Source of the DNA: Rhodospirillaceae bacterium
Lineage (GTDB): Bacteria > Pseudomonadota > Alphaproteobacteria > Rhodospirillales > Rhodospirillaceae
Length of the DNA: 32,233 nucleotides
Assembly: GCA_002737725.1 (NCBI GenBank)
Contig: NSIP01000021.1
Coordinates: 1-32,233 of the forward strand
Direction of reading: 5' to 3'
Shown here one piece after another: positions 23,996 to 31,789 of this stretch (its first letter is position 1; every line of letters starts with the position of its first letter). The notes below the pieces were generated by a model, which saw only the letters and a program-made list of their open reading frames with translations, ran no database searches and was not told the DNA's origin. A program made the position numbers and the translations under genes.

Positions 23996-24261
23996 ACCGC
24001 ACCGGTAGCCTGGAGACGGGAAATGCCGTTCATGACCTGAGACAGCGTTAAATCTGGCCGCACCGCCATCACGGCCTGCGCTGCAACCCGCGTCTGGGTC
24101 AGATCATCGCGACCCAGCGAACGGGCCTGACTGAGGGTGCGCGCGATGATACCCTGCACGTCGGCCAAGTCGGGCAGGCGTGGAAGTGCTGGTGCATCGC
24201 CAACGAGGCTCATCGCTGGCGTGGCGGGCAGCCATCGGTCGGTGGTGACCATTGTTGTCAT
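23992..24261 (-). CDS. Hypothetical 89-residue protein
   Basis: A small ORF with an AAAGG ribosome site about 10 nt before ATG 24261, ending 4 bp inside the 3' end of the Tam-like gene. The product has a disordered, Pro-rich first third and a predicted helical remainder (LADVQGIIARTLSQARSLG, RVAAQAVMAVRPDL, LSQVMNGISRLQ). No signal peptide or membrane segment is seen, and I recognise no family. It may be a small DNA- or protein-binding helical protein, but nothing specific supports that. The size and the placement between well-supported genes make it plausible. Confidence 0.5.
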   Translation of the reverse strand: MTTMVTTDRWLPATPAMSLVGDAPALPRLPDLADVQGIIARTLSQARSLGRDDLTQTRVAAQAVMAVRPDLTLSQVMNGISRLQATGAV

Positions 24262-24408
24262 GGCGTGGGCCTTTCGGTCGTTCTCTCAAGGCCCCAGTCT
24301 TAGAGCCAAGTATACCACCAATTGTACTCTCAATCGCTTAAGTATCAATGAATTGTGGTGACGGCACCATTTCGAGCGAAAGCAGCCTGCCAGCCAGAAT
24401 TCTTATAA

Positions 24409-24693
24409 CTAGCTGATTTTATTACGAAATCGCCGTAATTTGGGGTGATCTTTGGCAAAGGCTTGGCCGCTGGCATTGCGCCTCGGAATAACCTTTGCCC
24501 GCTCTTCCGTGGCCTCGACCACCTCGCGCTTCTGTTCTGGGGACATGGTGCGCCACGCCCCAATTTCCTTCAGGGTACGCAAACAGCCAATGCAAGACTT
24601 CGTGACCGGGTCGACGCTGCACACACTGATGCAGGGCGAGGCCACATAATCATCGTCGCCGCGTTGCGGCTCTGGCGGAAGATCGTCGGACAT
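24409..24693 (-). CDS. DUF1289 protein
   Basis: A 94-residue protein with the DUF1289 cysteine motif: SPCISVCSVDPVTKSCIGCL with C21, C25, C34 and C37, followed by RTLKEIGAWRTMSPEQK. The four cysteines suggest a small metal- or cluster-binding domain; the function of this widespread proteobacterial family is not defined. The C-terminal tail is basic (RRNASGQAFAKDHPKLRRFR). The start lacks a visible Shine-Dalgarno but is right for the family. It is divergent from queF across 108 bp. Confidence 0.88.
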   Translation of the reverse strand: MSDDLPPEPQRGDDDYVASPCISVCSVDPVTKSCIGCLRTLKEIGAWRTMSPEQKREVVEATEERAKVIPRRNASGQAFAKDHPKLRRFRNKIS

Positions 24694-24801
24694 GGGAGTG
24701 ACAGGTAATGGGCTAACGCTCTGCTTTCAAGTTGCCTTTCAGGGGCGTTGAGTGTGGGGCGGCTCTGCCTGACAATGGCAAGGTACGAACGAGGACAACC
24801 G

Positions 24802-25263
24802 ATGACCGACCGTTATGAAACCCTAAAAACCCTAGGCAGCGCCGCGAACATCGCCGCCAGCCCCGATGTGGCGGTGCTCGAAACCGTGCCCAACCCGCAC
24901 CAGGAAACCGATTATCTGATCCGGTTTACGTGCCCAGAATTCACCTCGATTTGCCCGGTCACCGGCCAACCTGATTTTGCGCATATCATGATTGACTACG
25001 CGCCCGATGAAACCATCGTCGAATCGAAGTCACTCAAACTGTTTCTCACCTCGTTTCGCAATCACGGCGCATTCCATGAAGATTGCACGCTGATGATCGG
25101 CAAGCGCTTGGTAGAGGCCATGGAACCCAAATGGCTGCGCATTGGCGGCTACTGGTACCCGCGCGGCGGCATTCCCATCGACGTGTTCTGGCAAACCGGA
25201 ACAATTCCAGAAGGCCTCTGGATCCCCGACCAAGGCGTGGCACCTTATCGCGGGCGGGGTTAG
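24802..25263 (+). CDS. queF: NADPH-dependent 7-cyano-7-deazaguanine reductase
   Basis: QueF reduces preQ0 to preQ1 in queuosine tRNA modification; cytosolic tunnel-fold enzyme. From ATG 24802 the protein has 153 residues, the short (unimodular) QueF size. Key residues are visible: the catalytic Cys C51 in [15 protein letters not shown]58, the QueF motif [16 protein letters not shown] (74-89) with substrate-recognising Glu, and H92-E93 in AFHEDC. The frame is open to 24748, but the 5' extension does not match the family, and the chosen ATG has GAGGAC upstream. No preQ1 riboswitch is visible in front. The following 4-TM gene begins 4 bp after the stop. Confidence 0.95.
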   Translation: MTDRYETLKTLGSAANIAASPDVAVLETVPNPHQETDYLIRFTCPEFTSICPVTGQPDFAHIMIDYAPDETIVESKSLKLFLTSFRNHGAFHEDCTLMIGKRLVEAMEPKWLRIGGYWYPRGGIPIDVFWQTGTIPEGLWIPDQGVAPYRGRG

Positions 25264-25267
25264 GCCA

Positions 25268-25702
25268 ATGATGGGCCTCGCCAAATTTTTTTTCATCGCC
25301 GGGACAATTCCGTTCATTGTCCTTGGGCTGGTGCATTGGCTTTATACGTTCATGGACATGAGCACGCCGCGCAAGTTAACGCCGCGTGATGATGCGGTGC
25401 GGCTGGCGATGGAAGCCACCACGCCCAAACTCACTGCGCGTACCACCATGTGGAAAGCGTGGATGGGCTTCAACCACAGCTATAGTTTGGGCGCGATTGT
25501 GTTTGGGCTTGTGTTTCTGATTCTCGCGTTGCAGAACTTCGCAGCGCTTGCCGCCAACATGCCGTTGATGACCATCGCCGTCGTCGTACCCCTGATTTAT
25601 CTGTGGTTCGGAATTCGGTTTTGGTTCCGCACACCGATCATTGGCATCGCGATGAGTATGGCCTGTTTCAGAGCAGCGCTTGCATTGAGCGTGTTGGGTT
25701 AG
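25268..25702 (+). CDS. Four-TM membrane protein, hypothetical
   Basis: The 144-residue product begins at ATG 25268, 4 bp after queF (a second ATG follows at once). It has four hydrophobic stretches: KFFFIAGTIPFIVLGLVHWL, SYSLGAIVFGLVFLILAL, MTIAVVVPLIYLWFG and IIGIAMSMACFRAALAL. Between helices 1 and 2 is a soluble loop ending in TMWKAWMGFNHS. The His in GLVHWLY and the W-x-A-W-x-G-F-N-x-S motif recur in a family of small uncharacterised membrane proteins. I cannot name a function. Tight spacing implies co-transcription with queF, but a functional link is not evident. Confidence 0.7.
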   Translation: MMGLAKFFFIAGTIPFIVLGLVHWLYTFMDMSTPRKLTPRDDAVRLAMEATTPKLTARTTMWKAWMGFNHSYSLGAIVFGLVFLILALQNFAALAANMPLMTIAVVVPLIYLWFGIRFWFRTPIIGIAMSMACFRAALALSVLG

Positions 25703-25759
25703 GTTGGGCTTTAGATAAGCCTCTCATCGCAGCAGATATATTCACACTCGGAGAATCAC

Positions 25760-26500
25760 ATGACACGCTTCGCAGGAAAGATTGCTTTGGTCAGCAACGG
25801 TGCATCGGCCATCGGCCAGGCGGTTGTGCGCAGGTTGGCCAGTGAGGGCGCGGTGGTGATGGTGGCTGATGCCGACCTGGCGGGCGCACAAAGTACCGCG
25901 CGTGCAGCGGGCCCGGCACACAAAGCCATCCAGCTTGATGTGCAGACGGTTGAGGGTTGGGAAAGCGTTCTGGCCGAGACCATCAGCACTTTCAAACGTC
26001 TCGATATTCTCATCACCATCGCCACGGCCGCCTATGACGCGCCAACCTCGATTGCCGATACAACTTTGGCGCAGTTTCAGGGCGTGAATGCGCTGAACCT
26101 TGAAGGCGCCTTTTTGGGCTTACGTTATGGCGTTGTCAAAATGCGCGAACTGGGCAATGGCGGGGCGGTGGTCAATATCGCGTCAGCCTACGGTACTATC
26201 GGGCTCGCGTACCAAGCGGCGTATAACGCGAGTGCGAATGGAATACGTATGATGACTAAAGCTGCGGCACTCAGTTGTGCCGAGAGCAAAGACAACATTC
26301 GCATCAACGCCGTGCAAGTAGGTTTGATCGAGGGGGCGCCTGAAAGCAAAATTGTACCCGTGCTACCCCCACAACTACCGCTGGCCAAGCGCGGACACGT
26401 TGATGACATCTCGGCAGCTGTGGCATTTCTGGCATCAAACGACGCCGCCTACATCACCGGCTATATACTGCCGGTTGATGGCGGCTTGCTGGCCGCTTAA
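25760..26500 (+). CDS. SDR-fold protein lacking the catalytic lysine (probable pseudoenzyme)
   Basis: The 246-residue protein is a short-chain dehydrogenase by length and layout, including the C-terminal AAVAFLASNDAAYITGYILPVDGG. The usual TGxxxGIG is altered to SNGASAIG (12-19), NNAG to TIAT, and the catalytic pair Y155-x-x-x-K159 reads Y155-N-A-S-A159, losing the lysine. Ser142 and Tyr155 remain. I infer weak or no dehydrogenase activity, perhaps a partner subunit, although the frame is intact and translated from a GGAG site, so it is under selection or recently inactivated. It lies 14 bp upstream of an intact SDR and forms an operon of three. Confidence 0.82.
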   Translation: MTRFAGKIALVSNGASAIGQAVVRRLASEGAVVMVADADLAGAQSTARAAGPAHKAIQLDVQTVEGWESVLAETISTFKRLDILITIATAAYDAPTSIADTTLAQFQGVNALNLEGAFLGLRYGVVKMRELGNGGAVVNIASAYGTIGLAYQAAYNASANGIRMMTKAAALSCAESKDNIRINAVQVGLIEGAPESKIVPVLPPQLPLAKRGHVDDISAAVAFLASNDAAYITGYILPVDGGLLAA

Positions 26501-26514
26501 GGAAGGCCAGCATC

Positions 26515-27273
26515 ATGGGTCTATTATCGGGCAAGGTTGCCATCGTCACGGGCGCGACGTCGGGCATCGGCAAGGGCTGCGCCATCGAGATGGCCAAAGC
26601 CGGAGCCAAGGTTGTGGTGACGGGACGCAATGAAGAACGCGGGGCCAACACTGTGCGTTTGGTTCACGATGTCGGTGGTGACGTCACTTTTGTGCGCCAA
26701 GACGTGACGGTGGAAGCTGACTGGACCCGGGTGATGGACATCACTATGGCCGCCTATGGCCGCGTCGATTGCTTGGTGAACAATGCGGGCGAAGCGGTGA
26801 TCAAGCTGCTGGAAAAACTGACGCTCGATGACTTGCAGTTTCTGCTGCGCGTGGATTTAGATGGGCCGTTTTTGGGCATGAAGCACGTCTGGCCCTATTT
26901 GAAAAAATCGGGCGGCGGCACGATTTTGAACATGAGTTCCATCACGGGCCAAAAAGGCGGCGCCATTGGCACTGCGTACTGCGCGGCCAAAGGTGCGCAA
27001 CTCGGCATGACGAAGGCCGCTGCGTTAGAAGGCGCTGCGCACAACATCCGCGTGAATTCGATTCATCCCGGCCTGATCTGGACCGAGGGCGTACCCGACG
27101 TGATGGGCCCCAACGTCGAGGAGTACATGCCCAAGCTTCGCGCCAGCGTACCCACGGGCGAAGTCGGTGAAACCTGGCATGTAGGTAAAACGGTTGTGTA
27201 CCTAGCATCGGAAGAGGCGAGTTATGTGACCGGAGCTGAGATCAACATCGATGGCGGCCAAAGCGCCCGATGA
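26515..27273 (+). CDS. SDR-family NAD(P)-dependent oxidoreductase
   Basis: A 252-residue classical SDR with all hallmarks: TGATSGIG (12-19) for the cofactor, NNAG (89-92), Ser in NMSSITG (141-142), and Y155-C-A-A-K159 with KGAQLGMTKAAALEGAAHNI after it. The C-terminal PGLIWTEG and ASYVTGAEINIDGGQ complete the fold. Such enzymes oxidise or reduce secondary alcohols/ketones of steroids, sugars or acyl groups; the substrate is not deducible. AAGGAAGG lies before the ATG. It is very similar to the next gene, for example LEGAAHNIRVNS in both, which points to tandem duplication. Confidence 0.93.
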   Translation: MGLLSGKVAIVTGATSGIGKGCAIEMAKAGAKVVVTGRNEERGANTVRLVHDVGGDVTFVRQDVTVEADWTRVMDITMAAYGRVDCLVNNAGEAVIKLLEKLTLDDLQFLLRVDLDGPFLGMKHVWPYLKKSGGGTILNMSSITGQKGGAIGTAYCAAKGAQLGMTKAAALEGAAHNIRVNSIHPGLIWTEGVPDVMGPNVEEYMPKLRASVPTGEVGETWHVGKTVVYLASEEASYVTGAEINIDGGQSAR

Positions 27274-27283
27274 AAAAACCATC

Positions 27284-28039
27284 ATGACTTTACTGCACGG
27301 CAAAGTGGCCATCATTACCGGCGGCACGGCGGGCATAGGCCGGGCGACGGCTGAATTGATGATTGCGCGCGGAGCCAAGGTGGTGATCACCGGGCGTGAC
27401 CTGGAGCGCGCTAAAAACATCCAGCCGCTGGTCGATGCGGGCCAGGCTATTTTTGTGCAGCAAGACACAACCCATGAGAAGACATGGGAGGTGGTGATGG
27501 CAGTAGCACTGAAGGCTTTTGGGCGCGTCGATATTTTAGTCAATAACGCCGGGAGTATTATTGTGAAGCCGCTCGATCAACTCAGCCTTGATGATATGTG
27601 CCTGATGGTCGCGGCGAATTTGGATTCCACCTTCTTAGGCATGCGCGCGGTATGGCCACACATGGTGGCGTACGGCGGTGGAGCCATCATTAACGTATCG
27701 GCTTTAATGGGCGAAAAAACCGTGAGCATTGGGCTGGCCTATAGCGCCACCAAGGGGGCACAGCAAGCGCTGACAAAATCAGCGGCTTTGGAGGGCGCGG
27801 CCCACAACATTCGGGTGAACTCGGTTCTGCCAGGGTTAATTTGGTCGGATGGTTGGAAACGTATGGCTGGCCCTGAGCCCGACAAAACCAAAGCCAATTT
27901 AGGTCCCAGCATCCCGATGCAACGGGTCGGCGAACCGCGCGAGATCGCCGAGGCCATCGTATTCCTGGCATCCGATGACGCGTGCTTCATCACCGGCAGC
28001 GACATGGCCATCGATGGCGGCAAATCCGCGGGTTTCTAG
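27284..28039 (+). CDS. SDR-family NAD(P)-dependent oxidoreductase, tandem paralogue
   Basis: From ATG 27284 (MTLLHGKVAI, aligned with MGLLSGKVAI of the upstream gene) the product has 251 residues. The cofactor motif is TGGTAGIG, NNAG lies at 87-90, Ser139 in NVSALMG and Y153-S-A-T-K157 form the active site, and SDDACFITGSDMAIDGGKS closes the domain. An earlier in-frame ATG at 27251 overlaps the previous gene and would add eleven residues not seen in the family. The ribosome site is weak, so coupling to the upstream gene is likely. Convergent with the DUF427 gene by a 7-bp gap. Confidence 0.92.
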   Translation: MTLLHGKVAIITGGTAGIGRATAELMIARGAKVVITGRDLERAKNIQPLVDAGQAIFVQQDTTHEKTWEVVMAVALKAFGRVDILVNNAGSIIVKPLDQLSLDDMCLMVAANLDSTFLGMRAVWPHMVAYGGGAIINVSALMGEKTVSIGLAYSATKGAQQALTKSAALEGAAHNIRVNSVLPGLIWSDGWKRMAGPEPDKTKANLGPSIPMQRVGEPREIAEAIVFLASDDACFITGSDMAIDGGKSAGF

Positions 28040-28046
28040 CGCACGC

Positions 28047-28514
28047 TCACCACCCTTGCGTCCCCGCAGCACCCTTGAATGGCCCCTTGATCTCGGAGGT
28101 AATCCACCCGCCATAAAAATTACCCGCTTGCGGCGTGACGCGCTCGTCAACCACATAGCAGGCATGAACACGGCCCGGATAGAATGCGATGTGATCGCGA
28201 ATGGCCGCGTAGGCTTTCACTGGCTGCGGATAACTCCAGGCTACATTCTCAACAATCTGCCCAGCGATATTTAGTGTCCAATAGTCCGCCTGGCCCTTCC
28301 ATTCGCAAAAGGAGTGATGCTCCTCGCGCGTCAGCAGGTCCATGCGCACATCAGCGGCGGGAATATAAAAACTCGGCGGGTGACTGGTTTCAAGAATGCG
28401 AATGGCACGCGTTGTGTCGGCGACTACCACACCAGCAAATTCAACCCGCACGCGGCGCGCATCGGGCTTCACAGCGGGCGGGCGCGGGTAATCGCAAACG
28501 GACTCCGGGGCCAT
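28047..28514 (-). CDS. DUF427 protein
   Basis: A 155-residue cytosolic protein with the DUF427 pattern. VRVEFAGVVVADTTRAIRIL (strand pair) is followed by SHPPSFYIPAADV and RMDLLTREEHHSFCEWKGQA. Then come DYWTLNIAGQIVENVAWSYP and IRDHIAFYPGRVHACYVVDE. The F/C-x-W-K-G core is characteristic. The family adopts a small beta-rich fold and its biochemical function is not settled. It follows msrB by 6 bp on the same strand, so it is probably co-transcribed with msrB and the DUF2333 gene, though there is no known functional tie. Confidence 0.88.
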   Translation of the reverse strand: MAPESVCDYPRPPAVKPDARRVRVEFAGVVVADTTRAIRILETSHPPSFYIPAADVRMDLLTREEHHSFCEWKGQADYWTLNIAGQIVENVAWSYPQPVKAYAAIRDHIAFYPGRVHACYVVDERVTPQAGNFYGGWITSEIKGPFKGAAGTQGW

Positions 28515-28520
28515 CGCAGT

Positions 28521-28919
28521 TTAGTCTTTTTTTGGATCGAGTTTCAGGCTGAGGGAGTTGATGCAATAACGCTGACCTGTGGGGCGCGGCCCATCGGGGA
28601 AGACATGCCCCAAATGCCCACCGCAATTCGAGCACGTCACTTCAACCCTCGTCATGCCCAGGGTTTGATCGGAATGCTCATCCACAGCTTTGTCTTCAAT
28701 GGGCTGATAAAAACTCGGCCAGCCCGAGCCCGAGTTGTACTTGGTCGTGGCATCAAACAGCGCCTGCCCACAGCCCGCACAGATGAACACCCCATCGCCT
28801 TTGTACTTTTCATACTCGCCGGTGAACGGGCGTTCAGTGCCTTTGCGGCGCAAAATTTGGTACTGCTCAGGCGTTAAATCTTGACGCCATTGCTCTTCAC
28901 TTTTGACTACTTTTGACAT
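28521..28919 (-). CDS. msrB: Peptide-methionine (R)-S-oxide reductase
   Basis: MsrB reduces the R-form of methionine sulfoxide in proteins in the cytosol, using thioredoxin. The 132-residue protein shows the zinc cysteines C47/C50 ([11 protein letters not shown]) and C96/C99 ([13 protein letters not shown]), the SGWPSF strand and the catalytic Cys C119 in RYCINSLSL. The common recycling Cys near residue 62 is replaced ([10 protein letters not shown]), so regeneration may differ. No signal peptide. With msrP and msrQ in the same window, methionine repair is covered in both cytosol and envelope. It is followed by DUF427 after 6 bp and preceded by the DUF2333 gene at 23 bp. Confidence 0.95.
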   Translation of the reverse strand: MSKVVKSEEQWRQDLTPEQYQILRRKGTERPFTGEYEKYKGDGVFICAGCGQALFDATTKYNSGSGWPSFYQPIEDKAVDEHSDQTLGMTRVEVTCSNCGGHLGHVFPDGPRPTGQRYCINSLSLKLDPKKD

Positions 28920-28942
28920 GCGATGAAATTCTCGGAGATAAC

Positions 28943-29977
28943 CTATTTTTGCAGGGCGTCGGTGGCTTCGCGAATTTGCGTCCGCGCGCGCAACAAATCA
29001 AAACCCAGTTGCGATAAATGCGAGGGCACGAACAGGCTGCCCTGCTCGCCATTGGCAATAATCAGCGGATCCATGACAGCAGCTTTGCGCAAGCTTTGCA
29101 GCATATTCGTCCAGATGCCCGTGGCCTGCTTTTGTGCAATCACCGCTTCGAAATCGACACCGATTTCACGCAAGATCATATGGTACGCGTAAAGCTTGCC
29201 CTTCACATCGTAAAACACATCATCGGCCTGGCGGTCAAAAAATCCGGCGTCGGATTCGGTGACGCGCGAATCAAGGGCCGAGCTTGCCGCACCGAGATCA
29301 GACGACACGCGATCTAAAAACGCGATCAGGTTGTCGGCCCGGCGGTCGTAGTTGGCTTTGCCGCTGGCAACTTCTTTGTTGTATGTAATGAGAGCTTGCG
29401 CGGCTTTGCGGTAACGGGATACAGCCGTGGGCTGAGGCAAAATATTCCCCTGCCCCCAATACCATGTGGTGGGGTCGGTCTTGAGCAATCCGGCGGCGAG
29501 ATCGAGATTGGGATCCATCCCACTTGAGCCACGCACACGGCCTAAATAGTCTCCTAGTTCAATGGCAAAGCGCGACATGGCATACACCATGCCCGACTGA
29601 TAGTTCGGCATGTTATCGAGGGCGGCGGCAGGCATCCAAAATGGCTTATTGGGGGCCCAATACTCGGTCTGCTGATTGAGCATGCTGGCAACAATGGCCA
29701 CAGCGCGGCTGCCGCCTTCAGCCAAATATTCCGGCTCTGGCTGCATATCCACATCGTCGTCGATGGTTTGATAGAGCATCATTCCCAGCGGGTAGTAGAC
29801 GATCAGGAATGCCGCTACCAAACTGGCAAGCCACCAGTACCGCCGACCGCGCCCTTCCGAGGGCGCAGGGGCATCGCCGGTGGCATCGACACGTTTGAAG
29901 CGCTCGGTCAGGCGTTCGAGCCCTCCACTCCAAGCAGATTTGAGTCGGTCGCGCAGATCACTGATAAAATCAGACAT
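28943..29977 (-). CDS. DUF2333 membrane-anchored protein
   Basis: A 344-residue protein with an N-terminal cytosolic amphipathic part ([20 protein letters not shown]), one transmembrane helix at about 48-68 ([20 protein letters not shown]) and a large outer domain. Marks of the family are [59 protein letters not shown] and [20 protein letters not shown], rich in helices. The function of DUF2333 is unknown to me. It heads a minus-strand operon with msrB and DUF427. A palindromic repeat lies upstream. Confidence 0.85.
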   Translation of the reverse strand: MSDFISDLRDRLKSAWSGGLERLTERFKRVDATGDAPAPSEGRGRRYWWLASLVAAFLIVYYPLGMMLYQTIDDDVDMQPEPEYLAEGGSRAVAIVASMLNQQTEYWAPNKPFWMPAAALDNMPNYQSGMVYAMSRFAIELGDYLGRVRGSSGMDPNLDLAAGLLKTDPTTWYWGQGNILPQPTAVSRYRKAAQALITYNKEVASGKANYDRRADNLIAFLDRVSSDLGAASSALDSRVTESDAGFFDRQADDVFYDVKGKLYAYHMILREIGVDFEAVIAQKQATGIWTNMLQSLRKAAVMDPLIIANGEQGSLFVPSHLSQLGFDLLRARTQIREATDALQK

Positions 29978-30153
29978 TATTCCATCGCCAATCTCTAGTT
30001 GTCAGCCGTCATGTGACCCCTTCAACATGGGGACGTAATCCGCCGGGGGTCAATGGCCGGAGCATAACACGTGCGCCTGGGCCGAGTCATAGAAACGGGT
30101 GCCGTGTTTGACTATTCGGGGCCTTACAAGCTCTGCGAGGGGTTACAAGCGGA

Positions 30154-30215
30154 GCGAATTTGGCATTCGCAAGATCGCCATCCCAGCCGGGATGCGAATG
30201 TTAGAATCGGACCAC
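30154..30215. repeat. Intergenic palindromic repeat, copy 3 (inverted relative to copy 1)
   Basis: Bases 30190-30215 are the exact reverse complement of 20980-21005. The architecture continues leftwards: inner stem CATCCC/GGGATG around AGCC (30179-30194), outer CATTCGC/GCGAATG (30164-30170 with 30194-30200) and GCGAAT further out (30154-30159). It lies just past the stop of the lipoprotein gene (30220) and upstream of the DUF2333 gene, so it could be a transcript-end element. Confidence 0.68.
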
Positions 30216-30219
30216 GACC

Positions 30220-30711
30220 TCAGCGCTCGAGCACGCTCATATCTGGATTGACGTTGACCACTGGAGCGCCAGGTTGATCTCCACGTTGATCCCGTGGGGG
30301 GTTCACATCGCAGTTCTCGCCCTGGCATTGGTCGCCGACATTCGGGTTTGTATCAACCGGCAATCTGTTTTCCGGTTCACGCCGCGCATCTTCAATTGTG
30401 TGTTGTTCTTTGTGACGCCCGCGGCCAACGTACCCGCCTGCGGAGGGTCCACGGCCATTGCCGCGAGACCAATAGCCAAAACGCTGTGGGCCTGTGGGCA
30501 CGACAGAGACGTAAAACGGCCGACCAAAGCGGTCATAACGAAGAACATAGACAGGATCGACAAAAAAGGGATCGCGCGCAAAGGGATCTTGGACCCGAAG
30601 TGCGGCCAGTGCTGGGTCATCATAGAGCGCCGGATTATCGGCATCATAAGCTACACAGGCGCTGAGACTGAGCGCGGTGAGTGCCGCCACAAGAACCACT
30701 CGAATATTCAT
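30220..30711 (-). CDS. Putative outer-membrane or periplasmic lipoprotein
   Basis: A 163-residue protein with a lipobox (LTALSLSAC, lipidated Cys19) after a short hydrophobic signal. The mature part is low in hydrophobics and rich in Asp, Pro, Gly, Arg and Asn, with a Tyr/Phe-rich segment (PFFVDPVYVLRYDRFGRPFYVSVV) and a disordered tail containing two Cys (GDQCQGENCDVNPP). I recognise no family. It is anchored in the envelope by lipid and probably protrudes as an unstructured or glycine-rich surface protein. It is divergent from the EamA transporter. Confidence 0.68.
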   Translation of the reverse strand: MNIRVVLVAALTALSLSACVAYDADNPALYDDPALAALRVQDPFARDPFFVDPVYVLRYDRFGRPFYVSVVPTGPQRFGYWSRGNGRGPSAGGYVGRGRHKEQHTIEDARREPENRLPVDTNPNVGDQCQGENCDVNPPRDQRGDQPGAPVVNVNPDMSVLER

Positions 30712-30881
30712 GTTCGCTCCCTCTCCGTCACGGAGATTGTAATCTCATAACGCTAGAATCGTCACAGAACGCGGCGGAATTGCGGCGCAATCTATCGACA
30801 AATGAATGTATTTCAAAGGGCTTGACCGCCCATCCCAAAGCCAGTCGAATTCACCTTCCACATCTTCCGCTTAGGTTTTGA

Positions 30882-31769
30882 ATGTTAACCGTCTCGCTGT
30901 CTGCCATTCTTCTTAGCCTCGGGTGCGGCATCGGTTTTGCTGGCGCGGACTATTTCCGCAAAGCTGTTCCGGCCACCTGCCCCAACCCACTGGTGCTCTT
31001 CTATTTTATCGGCGGCCAGATCCCCATTTTGGCGCTGGTGGTCGCCCTGTCCGACGATGTTCGGATGACGTCGGGGTATTGGCTGCCGGGCGTGGTCGAC
31101 GTGGCCCTGGGGATCGGGGCGAATTTGATGTTTGTTGCTGCTGTTCGGCGTTCGCCACTTAGCATGATGATCCCCCTGCTCGCTTTGGTGCCCGTTCTGA
31201 CAACGCTGGCGGCTGCGGTGGTGCTGGGTGAAATCCCGAGCCTGCGACAACTCAGTGGCACGGGCCTGATCGTCATCGGCCTTTTTGCGCTGTACATGCC
31301 ACAAGGAGAAGGCGTCAGCCCTACCGCATCCTGGACCGCGCTACGGCGAGAGCCAGGTGTACAGCCCATGCTACTCACCATCGTCGGTTGGTCGCTAACG
31401 CCCGTATTTGACAAGCTTTGCATCAATGCCTCGTCGGTTTCAATGCACGGCTTGATACAGGTCACTGCGATTTGTGCCATCAGCGGGGTATGGGTCATCA
31501 CGTCCTATGGCTTGCGTGGTTTGCTTCCACCACCGGGGAGCAAGCTGCCGTTACTGGGCTCGGCGATCTCGGCGGGGCTTGGGTATGGACTACAACTCGC
31601 CGCGTATCAGACGACCATGGTGGCCGTTGTCGAGGGCCTGAAGCGTGTGACGGGCCTATTGGCTGCGTTAGTGGTGGGCCGTATCATGTTTGCAGAACCG
31701 ATCACGAGGTCGAAGATTGTTGGCGTTGGCATCTTGGCCATTGGTGTGCCCCTGATCTTGTTTGGATAA
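30882..31769 (+). CDS. EamA-family (DMT) transporter
   Basis: A 295-residue protein with about ten hydrophobic segments in two EamA repeats. The first repeat is read as ILLSLGCGIGFAGADYFRKA and PLLALVPVLTTLAAAVVLGE, ending in LSGTGLIVIGLFALYM. The second contains ISAGLGYGLQLAAYQTTMVA, VEGLKRVTGLLAALVVGR and SKIVGVGILAIGVPLILFG. The G-E/F-x-E-P-I feature at the end of each repeat is typical. These carriers export or import amino acids and other metabolites; the substrate is unknown. Only a weak AGG precedes ATG 30882. The Cfa-type gene starts 20 bp downstream. Confidence 0.87.
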   Translation: MLTVSLSAILLSLGCGIGFAGADYFRKAVPATCPNPLVLFYFIGGQIPILALVVALSDDVRMTSGYWLPGVVDVALGIGANLMFVAAVRRSPLSMMIPLLALVPVLTTLAAAVVLGEIPSLRQLSGTGLIVIGLFALYMPQGEGVSPTASWTALRREPGVQPMLLTIVGWSLTPVFDKLCINASSVSMHGLIQVTAICAISGVWVITSYGLRGLLPPPGSKLPLLGSAISAGLGYGLQLAAYQTTMVAVVEGLKRVTGLLAALVVGRIMFAEPITRSKIVGVGILAIGVPLILFG

Positions 31770-31789
31770 CATTTGAGGGAGTCATTCGA

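Noticed and set aside
24316-24360. Imperfect CACCAATT / AATTGTGGTG inverted repeat
   Set aside because: The arms match only partly and no gene start or end lies at a meaningful distance.
24694-24801. Possible preQ1 riboswitch before queF
   Set aside because: No preQ1-I aptamer layout or A-rich tail is visible; the gap looks like an ordinary divergent promoter.
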